NCBI RefSeq assembly: GCF_000799715.1
Contig: NZ_JUHG01000020.1
Span: 62,001-126,000 of the forward strand
From: Martinezella rhizogenes
GTDB taxonomy: Bacteria; Pseudomonadota; Alphaproteobacteria; Rhizobiales; Rhizobiaceae
Length of the DNA stretch: 64,000 nt
Direction: 5' to 3'
In this document: positions 45,240 to 52,627 of the stretch, piece by piece
Position numbering within the stretch: the stretch's first letter is position 1
Layout of the letters: each line of letters opens with the position of its first letter
Notes under the pieces: model-generated
What the model was told of the DNA's origin: nothing
What the model saw: only the letters and a program-made list of their open reading frames with translations
Databases searched by the model: none
Position numbers and translations under genes: made by a program

Positions 45240-46010
45240 TTAGTCCGGAACGGACCTGCTATCCGCATCGGCATTGCGGAAGGCCGATGGGGTCAGGCCG
45301 AATCTCTGCTTGAACTGCCGGTTAAAGGACGAGGCGTTTCGATAGCCGAGATCATAGGCGATTTCCGAAATCGGCAGCGATGTGTTGACGAGCAGATCGA
45401 CGGCGCGATCGAAGAGCTTCCGCAACTGGTATTGCCTCGGCGATTGACCGACCGTTTCCCGAAAAAGCGCATGGAACTGGCTTTGCCCAAGGCCGACCTT
45501 GCGCGCCATGTTTGTCACGCTGGTTTGCCCAAGGAGATCTCCAAACGCACCGGCTGCGTCAAGAACACGCTGCTCGGCCAGACTCCGGGGTGGAGCTACC
45601 GTCACCTGCTCCTGCCGGACAAGCTGCAACCCGCTCAACGCCAGATGGGCGACATCCCGGGCGCGACGCCCATCCGCCTCGACCTCGCGGCCAAGCTGGT
45701 TGAAGACCCGCCAGAGCCACGGCTCGATCCTGACCGTCAAAGCCGACGGGCCGCATAAGACGGACGGAACAAGCGCATCGGGAAGAGACCCGAGCTCCAC
45801 ATCCATGACCATGAGGCTGCAATCCGCGCTCGGCGTGAAATTGTGCATGCGGTCCTGCGGGATGATCGCCAGACTATGGCTTGAGACGACATCGGCCCGC
45901 CCTTCGATATCGACCAGCATGGAACCACGCATGGGAAACAGAATCTGGCTATAGTCGTGACGATGACGATCCGGGCCGGCATATTGCCGAATCTCAAGAT
46001 TGATTGACAT
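45240..46010 (-). CDS. AraC family transcriptional regulator
   Basis: A 256-residue regulator with an N-terminal cupin-like ligand-sensing domain (HRHDYSQILFPMRGSM) and a C-terminal AraC double helix-turn-helix (about 155-250) containing VGLGQSQFHALFRE and ISEIAYDLGYRNASSFNRQFK, the family hallmark. ATG 46010 has GAGGTCAAC immediately upstream; the frame to 46121 is not supported. Target genes are not evident; the HAD gene downstream in the same direction (102 bases) is a candidate. Confidence 0.88.
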   Translation of the reverse strand: MSINLEIRQYAGPDRHRHDYSQILFPMRGSMLVDIEGRADVVSSHSLAIIPQDRMHNFTPSADCSLMVMDVELGSLPDALVPSVLCGPSALTVRIEPWLWRVFNQLGREVEADGRRARDVAHLALSGLQLVRQEQVTVAPPRSLAEQRVLDAAGAFGDLLGQTSVTNMARKVGLGQSQFHALFRETVGQSPRQYQLRKLFDRAVDLLVNTSLPISEIAYDLGYRNASSFNRQFKQRFGLTPSAFRNADADSRSVPD

Positions 46011-46117
46011 GTTGACCTCGGGGCAAGCCGCTCCATCTGACCCATTGTGCGCGCGGGCATCGTTCTCGGTAACTATGCCCCAGAACAGACTACCAGACCA
46101 CCGCTGTGGCCTCGTAT

Positions 46118-46546
46118 TCAAAATCCCATCTTGCTCGTTTTCAGCAAGATATTAGACTCCGTCGTGTTGATACCATTGATGAGCCGGATGCGGCGCAGCG
46201 TTTCGTCGAAGGAGGCAAGGTCGCGGTCTTCGAGTTCCGCGATGAAATCCCACTTGCCGTTGGTGCTGTGCAGCGCTCTCACCTGCGGCAGGCCGCGAAG
46301 CTGATCGGCAACCTTGTCCGCCAGCTTGCCGAGCACTTCGATCAGCACGATGGCGCGGACGCCGGCAGCCCGGGTTTCGTGGCCGGTTCGGATGGTGAAG
46401 GCGGTGATGGTACCGTTGTCGACCAGCCGTTCGATGCGGGCGGCCACCGTCGCGCGTGAAGCACCGGTCTCTGCCGCAAGTGAGGAGACGGAAGTACGGG
46501 CATTGTGACGCAATGCACTCAGGAGGTCGCGGTCGAGATCATCCAT
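46118..46546 (-). CDS. Lrp/AsnC family regulator
   Basis: A 142-residue protein with an N-terminal winged helix (LDRDLLSALRHNARTSVSSLAAETGASRATVAARIERL, cited as SRATVAARIERLVDNG) and a C-terminal RAM ligand-binding domain (VRALHSTNGKWDFIAELE). It is divergent from the rocF-rocD unit over 138 bases, so control of arginine or ornithine catabolism is likely, as for other AsnC-type activators next to arginase genes. A palindrome just upstream of its start is a candidate site. Confidence 0.9.
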   Translation of the reverse strand: MDDLDRDLLSALRHNARTSVSSLAAETGASRATVAARIERLVDNGTITAFTIRTGHETRAAGVRAIVLIEVLGKLADKVADQLRGLPQVRALHSTNGKWDFIAELEDRDLASFDETLRRIRLINGINTTESNILLKTSKMGF

Positions 46547-46566
46547 GGACTTATCATTCTGCTAAG

Positions 46567-46579
46567 TTGAACTGTTCAA
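46567..46579. promoter_or_regulatory. Palindrome in the Lrp/rocF divergent region
   Basis: TTGAAC-T-GTTCAA is a perfect 13-base inverted repeat 20 bases upstream of the regulator start. TGTCGA (46582-46587) and TCGACA (46602-46607) form another inverted pair just beside it. Either could be an Lrp/AsnC operator. Confidence 0.4.
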
Positions 46580-46684
46580 TCTGTCGAGATCTACTCACTT
46601 TTCGACAATTTTCCATCTTTTTGCTGTCGCCTCCCTGGCGAATAATGCGAATCAACAGCCCCTAACCCTTTGGAGCGCCGCCCA

Positions 46685-47620
46685 ATGAGCGTAGAATCCA
46701 CATCCGTCACCCTGATCGGCGTTCCGCTTGAGGAAGGCTCAGGTCGCCGCGGCGCCAGCATGGGCCCGACAGCCCTGCGTATCGCCGGCATCGAGACGAT
46801 GCTGACCGAGCTCGGCCATCGCGTCACCGACAGCGGCGATCTGCATCCCGCCCCCGCCGCCGACCTGCCGGACGATCCGAAGGCGCATCATCTGAAGATC
46901 GTCGGCGCCTTCACCCGCGCGCTCGAAGCCAAGGTCTATGACGTCGCCTCGTCCGGCGGATTCCCGCTGATCCTCGGCGGCGACCACAGCCTCTCCATGG
47001 GTAGCGTCTCCGGCATGGCGCGCCATGCGGCAGAGGTCGGCCGGCCGCTGTTCGTGCTCTGGCTGGACGCGCATTCGGACTTCAATTCGCCGGCGACATC
47101 GCCGTCAGGCAATATTCACGGCATGCCTGTCGCCTACTTCTGCGGCCAGGCGGAGATCGCCAATGTGCTGCCGGCCGGGCGGCCGCTGGTCGATCCGAAG
47201 AAGGTCTTCCAGGTCGGCATCCGCTCCGTCGATCCGCACGAGCGTGAGCAGATCCGCGAGCACGGCGTCAACGTCTTCGACATGCGCTCGCTCGACGAAC
47301 AGGGCGTGGCCGCGATCATGCGCCGGGTGCTCGACACCGTCAGCGCCGCCAACGGTCTGCTGCATGTTAGCTTCGACGTCGATTTTATCGACCCGGACAT
47401 CGCGCCGGGCGTCGGAACGACGGTGCCGGGCGGCGCGACCTATCGCGAAGCCCATCTGATCATGGAAATGCTGTCCGACAGCGGCCTCGTCTCGGCGCTC
47501 GATCTGGTCGAGCTCAATCCCTTCCTCGACGATCGCGGCAAGAGCGCCCGCGTCCTGGTGGAGATGGCGGCAAGCCTGTTCGGCCGGCGCATCTTCGACC
47601 GCCCGACAAGGGCCGCATAG
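46685..47620 (+). CDS. rocF: Arginase
   Basis: Hydrolyses arginine to ornithine and urea; binuclear manganese enzyme. The 311 residues carry all metal motifs: GGDHS (about 99-103), WLDAHSDFN, and SFDVDFIDP, plus GVPLEEGSGRRGASMGP at the N-terminus. The frame opens at a TTG at 46670, but ATG 46685 has TTGGAG about 13 bases upstream and matches the family start. It is followed after 17 bases by rocD, so the two form an operon feeding arginine to glutamate semialdehyde. Confidence 0.96.
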   Translation: MSVESTSVTLIGVPLEEGSGRRGASMGPTALRIAGIETMLTELGHRVTDSGDLHPAPAADLPDDPKAHHLKIVGAFTRALEAKVYDVASSGGFPLILGGDHSLSMGSVSGMARHAAEVGRPLFVLWLDAHSDFNSPATSPSGNIHGMPVAYFCGQAEIANVLPAGRPLVDPKKVFQVGIRSVDPHEREQIREHGVNVFDMRSLDEQGVAAIMRRVLDTVSAANGLLHVSFDVDFIDPDIAPGVGTTVPGGATYREAHLIMEMLSDSGLVSALDLVELNPFLDDRGKSARVLVEMAASLFGRRIFDRPTRAA

Positions 47621-47637
47621 TTCTGGGGGAAGTTACC

Positions 47638-48840
47638 ATGAGCGCACCAGCCGATCTGATTGCCACCGAGCAGCGTCTCGGCGCCCATAACTACAAGCCG
47701 CTCGACGTCGTGCTCACCCGCGGCGAAGGCGTCTATGTCTGGGATACCGACGGCAAGCGCTATCTCGATTGCCTCTCAGCCTATTCGGCGGTCAACCAGG
47801 GTCATTGCCACCCGAAGATCCGCGAGGCGATGATCGAGCAGGCCGGCAAATTGACGCTCACCTCCCGCGCCTTCCGCAACGATCAGCTCGCCTATCTCTA
47901 TGAGGAGCTGGCGGCACTCACCGGCTCCCACAAGATCCTGCCGATGAACTCCGGCGCCGAGGCCGTCGAGACCGCGATCAAGGCGGTGCGCAAATGGGGC
48001 TATGAGGTCAAGGGCGTGCCGGAAAACCAGGCGGAGATCATCGTCTTCGCCGACAATTTCCACGGCCGGACGCTGAGCATCATCAGCTTCTCGACCGATC
48101 CGGATGCCCGCGCTGGCTTCGGCCCCTATACGCCGGGTTTCCGCGTCGTGCCCTTCGGCGACGCCGATGCCTTCTCCGCCGCGATCAACAGCAACACCGT
48201 TGCGGCGCTGATCGAGCCGATCCAGGGCGAAGCCGGCGTCATCATACCGCCTGCCGGTTATTTCACCCGTTTGCGCGAACTTTGCACTGCCAACAACATC
48301 ACGCTCATCCTGGACGAGATCCAGACCGGCCTCGGCCGCACCGGCAAACTGCTGGCCGAGGAGCATGAAGGCATCGAGGCCGACGTGACGCTGATCGGCA
48401 AGGCTTTGTCGGGCGGCTACTATCCGGTTTCGGCGGTCCTCTCCAACTCCGAGGTGCTCGGCGTGCTGAAACCCGGACAGCATGGCTCCACCTTTGGCGG
48501 CAATCCGCTCGCCTGCGCCATTGCCCGCGCGGCTCTGCGTGTCCTGACCGAAGAGGGTATGATCGAGAACGCCGCCGTCATGGGGGATTATTTCCTCGAG
48601 GGCCTGCGCTCGATCCGCTCCAACATCGTCAAGAACGTGCGCGGACGCGGCCTGATGCTGGCGGTGGAACTGGTACCGGAAGCCGGCGGCGCGCGGCAAT
48701 ATTGCTATCAGCTCAAGGATCTCGGCCTGCTCGCCAAGGACACCCACGACCACACGATCCGCCTCGCCCCGCCGCTGGTCATCACCCGAGGCCAAGTCGA
48801 CTGGGCGCTGGAGCAGATCGAAAAGGTCCTGGCACGCTGA
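47638..48840 (+). CDS. rocD: Ornithine aminotransferase
   Basis: PLP enzyme converting ornithine and 2-oxoglutarate to glutamate-5-semialdehyde and glutamate. All 400 residues match: HCHPKI and AFRNDQL in the N-terminal half, MNSGAEAVETAIK, the LILDEIQTGLGRTGK segment, and the PLP lysine in LIGKALSGGYYPVSA. The ribosome site GGGGAAGTTACC precedes ATG 47638. It acts on the product of rocF and lies 17 bases downstream of it. Confidence 0.96.
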   Translation: MSAPADLIATEQRLGAHNYKPLDVVLTRGEGVYVWDTDGKRYLDCLSAYSAVNQGHCHPKIREAMIEQAGKLTLTSRAFRNDQLAYLYEELAALTGSHKILPMNSGAEAVETAIKAVRKWGYEVKGVPENQAEIIVFADNFHGRTLSIISFSTDPDARAGFGPYTPGFRVVPFGDADAFSAAINSNTVAALIEPIQGEAGVIIPPAGYFTRLRELCTANNITLILDEIQTGLGRTGKLLAEEHEGIEADVTLIGKALSGGYYPVSAVLSNSEVLGVLKPGQHGSTFGGNPLACAIARAALRVLTEEGMIENAAVMGDYFLEGLRSIRSNIVKNVRGRGLMLAVELVPEAGGARQYCYQLKDLGLLAKDTHDHTIRLAPPLVITRGQVDWALEQIEKVLAR

Positions 48841-48976
48841 GCTCAACCTTTAGAAGAAACTAAACTACGCCAGAGCTGAAATCTCTTCCATAGGTTTAGG
48901 TTTGAGCAACATTCTTGCGCTATCGTCTCGAATAGAGCGCCGGATTTGGCGCCATGCGTCAACGGGAAGAATGTTC

Positions 48977-49453
48977 ATGGCCACGATCAATTCCACCAGC
49001 TTCAGCGGCGATACGCTGGAGATCATTGCCTTCCGGCTTCACGATCAGGAATTCTGCGTCAAGACCACCACGATCCGCGAGATCCGCGGCTGGGCGCCGT
49101 CGACGCCGATCCCGCATGCACCGGCAGATGTGATCGGCGTCATGAACCTGCGCGGCTCAGTCATCCCAATTATCGATCTCGCCTACAAGCTGGGCATGGA
49201 GAGCACGGTCGCCAATGAACGCAGCGCCATCGTCGTGGCGGAAGTCCATAACATGGTCATCGGCATGCTGGTCGATCGCGTCTCCGACATTCTGACGATT
49301 GCCGCCGATCAGGTCCAGCCCGTCCCCGAAGTCACCGCTTCCTTCGACCGCGCCTATTGCGAAGGCATCATCGCCACTGAAAACGGCATGATCTGCTTCC
49401 TGAACCTTGCCAAGATGTTCAAGGAAAGCGAAGCCGAAGAACTCGCCGCCTGA
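48977..49453 (+). CDS. cheW: CheW-type chemotaxis coupling protein
   Basis: A 158-residue CheW domain protein linking chemoreceptors to CheA. It shows the CheW fold with IPHAPADVIGVMNLRGSVIPIIDL (cited as VIGVMNLRGSVIPIIDL), VAEVHNMVIGMLVDRVSDIL and ITENGMICFLNL-type end. ATG 48977 has GGGAAG eight bases upstream; ATG 48971 is a near alternative. Without other che or receptor genes in the window it is an orphan, presumably serving a receptor array elsewhere. Followed by a strong terminator. Confidence 0.92.
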   Translation: MATINSTSFSGDTLEIIAFRLHDQEFCVKTTTIREIRGWAPSTPIPHAPADVIGVMNLRGSVIPIIDLAYKLGMESTVANERSAIVVAEVHNMVIGMLVDRVSDILTIAADQVQPVPEVTASFDRAYCEGIIATENGMICFLNLAKMFKESEAEELAA

Positions 49454-49481
49454 GCGCCTGCTTTTCATTTCAGTCCCCACG

Positions 49482-49516
49482 AAAAAGCCGCCCCGGTCAT
49501 CCGGGACGGCTTTTTT
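49482..49516 (+). terminator. Bidirectional rho-independent terminator after cheW
   Basis: AAAAAGCCG (49482-49490) pairs with CGGCTTTTTT (49507-49516), and CCCCGG with CCGGGA forms the inner stem with one mismatch. T-run on the plus strand and A-run on the other side fit termination of cheW and of the convergent transporter gene. Confidence 0.85.
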
Positions 49517-49537
49517 CATGCAAGTAGCGTGCCGGTT

Positions 49538-51199
49538 TCAGCCAAACAGCGCAAACGTGCTTCTGATCGTCACCCAGACGCCCCAAAGCAGCGGGATGCC
49601 GACGATCGCCCAGGCGATCAGCGCCTTGCCGTCGAACCCGCCCTTGCCGATGCCGAAGGAGCCCGTCGGACCAGCATTGGCGGCTGCGGTCTTTGCCTGC
49701 AGCGCGCCCACTTCCTCATCCGACATGAACCACTTGTCCGCAAGCGGCCTTACCAGCGAGTTGGCGATCAGCCCCAGCGCCAGCATGCCGGCGAGGATAT
49801 ACATGGTGAAGGTATAAAGCTGCGCGCCTTCGACGCCGGCAGCCTTCTGTGCCTCACGGATGTAGTTGACCACCACCGGACCAACGATCCCGGCTGTCGC
49901 CCAGGCCGTCAACAGCCGGCCATGGATGGCACCGACAAACTGCGTGCCGAAGATATCGGCGAGATAGGCCGGGATGGTGGCAAAGCCGCCGCCATACATC
50001 GAGAGAATGATGCAGAGGGCGCCGACGAACAGGACCTTGCTATGAATACCCGCCGCCCAGGGGGCAAGCAGGTAAAGCGCAATGCCGATGAGGAAGAAGC
50101 AGTAATAGGTGTTCTTGCGTCCGATCTTGTCAGAGAGCGATGCCCAGAAGAAGCGCCCGCCGATATTGAAGAGCGACAGCAGACCGGCAAAGCCCGCGGC
50201 AATCGCTGCGATGGCCACGACCTGTTCCTTGCTGAGATCGCCGAACTTTATATCCGGCAGGCCGATCAGCGCGCCACCGAAGATTTCCTGCAGCATCGGC
50301 GAAGCCATGCCGATGACGCCGATGCCAGCCGAAACGTTGAGGCACAGCACCGCCCAGATCAGCCAGAACTGCTTGGTCTTGTGGGCGTCGCGCAGATGCA
50401 CATGCTTGGTCGTGATCATCGTGCTCTTGGCAGCGGGCGGCGTCCATCCTTCCGGACGCCAGCCGGCCGGCGGCAGCCGGTAGCCGAAGGCACCGCCCAT
50501 CATGAAGACGAAATAGATCGCCGCCATGACGATGAATGTCTGCCAGACACCAACCGAACCGTCGACGCGGAAGTGGGTCATCAGCAGGTTCGCGAGCGGC
50601 GCGCCGATCATTGCCCCACCGCCGAAGCCCATGATCGCCATGCCCGTCGCCATGCCGCGCCGGTCGGGAAACCATTTGATCAGCGTCGAGACCGGCGAGA
50701 TATAGCCAAGGCCAAGCCCGATACCGCCGATCACACCGGCACCGATCCACATCAGCCAGAGCTGGTGGAAGATGACGCCGACAGCGGCAAGCAGGATGCC
50801 GCCGCACCAGCAGCACGCCGAGACGACACCGGCCTTGCGTGGGCCAGCCCGTTCCAGCCAGCCGCCCCAGATGGCGGCAGACGAACCGAGCAGCACGAAA
50901 AACAGCGTATAGATCCAGCCGAGATCGCTGACGCGCCAGTCGCAGCTTGTCGTGACCAAAGCGGAAAGGAGATTGAGGCTGGCGCACTCAGCCGAAGGCG
51001 GCGTCGTTGTGCCGAGCGCCTTCGACAGCGGCAACCAGAAGACGCTGAAGCCATAGGCCATGCCGATGCAAAGATGGATCGCCAGGGCGGCCGGCGGCAC
51101 CAGCCACCGGTTGAAGCCAGGTCTGGCGATGATGCGCTCGCGATCGAGCAGTCCCGGTGCCACCGCACCCCTTGAAATATCCGTTTCCGCAGTCGCCAT
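49538..51199 (-). CDS. OFA-family MFS transporter (oxalate/formate antiporter type)
   Basis: A 553-residue 12-span transporter. Recognised by the N-terminal NRWLVPPAALAIHLCIGMAYGFSVFWLPL, cited as AIHLCIGMAYGFSVFW, the loop GWYLERAGPRKAG-type motif (LERAGPRKAG), and LGLGYISPVSTLIKWFPDRRGMA (motif cited as SPVSTLIKWFPDRRG), all typical of the OxlT branch. ATG 51199 has GGAGGG ten bases upstream. Position immediately downstream of the formate dehydrogenase genes suggests uptake or exchange of formate or oxalate, an inference from context. A long central loop (about 235-260) is present. Confidence 0.86.
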   Translation of the reverse strand: MATAETDISRGAVAPGLLDRERIIARPGFNRWLVPPAALAIHLCIGMAYGFSVFWLPLSKALGTTTPPSAECASLNLLSALVTTSCDWRVSDLGWIYTLFFVLLGSSAAIWGGWLERAGPRKAGVVSACCWCGGILLAAVGVIFHQLWLMWIGAGVIGGIGLGLGYISPVSTLIKWFPDRRGMATGMAIMGFGGGAMIGAPLANLLMTHFRVDGSVGVWQTFIVMAAIYFVFMMGGAFGYRLPPAGWRPEGWTPPAAKSTMITTKHVHLRDAHKTKQFWLIWAVLCLNVSAGIGVIGMASPMLQEIFGGALIGLPDIKFGDLSKEQVVAIAAIAAGFAGLLSLFNIGGRFFWASLSDKIGRKNTYYCFFLIGIALYLLAPWAAGIHSKVLFVGALCIILSMYGGGFATIPAYLADIFGTQFVGAIHGRLLTAWATAGIVGPVVVNYIREAQKAAGVEGAQLYTFTMYILAGMLALGLIANSLVRPLADKWFMSDEEVGALQAKTAAANAGPTGSFGIGKGGFDGKALIAWAIVGIPLLWGVWVTIRSTFALFG

Positions 51200-51317
51200 G
51201 AACAACCCTCCTTGTTTCAAAGACCCGCATTCCCCATTATGTCTGCCTTGTACAGCAGCTACGGACGGATTTCCCTCTCCATCCAATAGTTTTTTAAAAT
51301 CAAAGACAAAGGCCGGA

Positions 51318-51575
51318 TCAGTCTTGCTTGGCCGGCTCCGGTCTGTGGATCAGCGTGGAGGCCTCGATGACGAGAGGGCTTAAGCCGCTGTCTCCATGAT
51401 CGATGATCTCGAAAAGCTGCCGCCGCATGCGCGGTTCCCAGAATTTGTTGATATGCGTGGCAACACCCTGCGCCGATTCATGCGCCGGTTGCGTCTTGAA
51501 GAAGGTGGCGATCTGGTTGGCCATATAAACCAGCTTCGTGGCGGTCTTGCCTTGATGTGTTTCGTCAGGCGACAT
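51318..51575 (-). CDS. fdsD: Formate dehydrogenase subunit delta
   Basis: An 85-residue small subunit. KLVYMANQIATFFKTQP and INKFWEPRMRRQLFEIID are the FdsD hallmarks. In studied bacteria it aids assembly or activity of the NAD-dependent molybdenum formate dehydrogenase. ATG 51575 lies within the end of fdhD (11-base overlap), so it is translationally coupled to it. Separated from fdsA by fdhD, as in related Rhizobiales loci. Confidence 0.9.
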   Translation of the reverse strand: MSPDETHQGKTATKLVYMANQIATFFKTQPAHESAQGVATHINKFWEPRMRRQLFEIIDHGDSGLSPLVIEASTLIHRPEPAKQD

Positions 51576-52392
51576 CGGCGATGCTCCCTGGGGTAATGCG
51601 CTGCGGATGGGTGAAAATCTCGAAATCGTCGCCGCGCACCAGCGCCACCAGCGTCATGCCAGCCTCCTCGGCCGTGCGAATGGCAAGTGCGGTCGGCGCG
51701 GAAATCGCGACCAGAACTGAACTACCCAGGATCGCCGCCTTCTGCACCATCTCGACCGACAGCCGGCTGGTAACCGCAACGACGCCATCCGCGCCCCTGT
51801 GGCCGGAGCGAATGACGGCGCCGCAAAGCTTGTCCAGCGCATTGTGCCGCCCGACATCCTCGCGCACGGCGATCAGCCCTTTCCCCGGAATATAAAAGCC
51901 GGCACCGTGCACGGCGCGGGTCTCGCGATGCAATGGCTGGGCGTCGTTCAGAAGCGCGATGGCACGAACGATATCCTCATGCGACAGCGTCAGTGCGACG
52001 TTCGAGACATCCGGCACCTTGCGCACCGCCTGCTCGATCGATTCGATACCGCAGAGGCCGCACCCAACCGGCCCGGCCATATGCCGCCGCCGGACACGCA
52101 GCGCATCCGCGACGTCATCGACCAGCATGACCTGCACATCGATCCCCTGCTCATCCTCGACAGGCTCGACAGCGGCGATCTGACCGATATCGGTGATGAT
52201 GCCCTCGGTCAGGCTGAACCCGATAGCGAAATCCTCGAGATCGTCAGGCGTTCCCATCATCACCGCATGCGAAGAGCCGCCATAGGAAAAGGCGATCGGC
52301 ACCTCTTCCGGCACGATGCGCGAGCCGGAGCGGACGACGCCGTTGCGGCGCGCGGTTTCAGGGACGGTGGTGGTGGGTTTGAAGGAGGTCAT
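51565..52392 (-). CDS. fdhD: Formate dehydrogenase accessory sulfurtransferase
   Basis: A 275-residue protein that passes sulfur to the molybdenum cofactor of formate dehydrogenase. The sulfur-carrying CGLC motif (Cys111 and Cys114 in PVGCGLCGIES) and the GxGRH-like VREDVGRHNALDKL segment are present. ATG 52392 fits the family start; the frame to 52446 runs into a repeat sequence. The ribosome site is weak. An inverted repeat pair separates it from fdsA, so it may have its own promoter or depend on processed mRNA. Confidence 0.93.
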   Translation of the reverse strand: MTSFKPTTTVPETARRNGVVRSGSRIVPEEVPIAFSYGGSSHAVMMGTPDDLEDFAIGFSLTEGIITDIGQIAAVEPVEDEQGIDVQVMLVDDVADALRVRRRHMAGPVGCGLCGIESIEQAVRKVPDVSNVALTLSHEDIVRAIALLNDAQPLHRETRAVHGAGFYIPGKGLIAVREDVGRHNALDKLCGAVIRSGHRGADGVVAVTSRLSVEMVQKAAILGSSVLVAISAPTALAIRTAEEAGMTLVALVRGDDFEIFTHPQRITPGSIADVA

Positions 52393-52410
52393 TGACTGGC
52401 GGGGCGTGAA

Positions 52411-52460
52411 ATACCCCCCTCTGTCACTCCGTGACATCTCCCCCACAAGGGGGGAGATTG
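52411..52460 (+). repeat. Two-hairpin intergenic repeat, copy 1
   Basis: A 50-base unit beginning ATACCCCCCTCTGTCAC, with TGTCAC/GTGACA and CTCCCCC/GGGGGAG self-complementary pairs (two small hairpins). A nearly identical unit follows in inverted orientation at 52550-52600 (two or three differences). Similar palindromic units are a known class of short repeats in rhizobial chromosomes. Lies 19 bases upstream of the fdhD start. Confidence 0.85.
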
Positions 52461-52549
52461 GTAACCCGTTGCACCAACGTCACGAAACCATTGACCTCTT
52501 AATTCGCAGAGAACTCGAGCGATGAGTATGGCGAAGTGACCGCCGCCAA

Positions 52550-52600
52550 CAATCTCCCCCCTTGTGGGGGAGATGTCACGATAGTGACAGAGGGGGGTAT
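52550..52600 (-). repeat. Two-hairpin intergenic repeat, copy 2 (inverted)
   Basis: Reverse complement of copy 1 over its whole length apart from one inserted base in the first loop and one G fewer in the second stem. 28 bases from the fdsA stop. The copies face each other across 89 bases, and a shorter inverted match (ATGAGTATG at 52522-52530; CATACTCAT at 52608-52616) flanks copy 2. Confidence 0.85.
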
Positions 52601-52627
52601 CTCTCCGCATACTCATCACGCTCAGAT

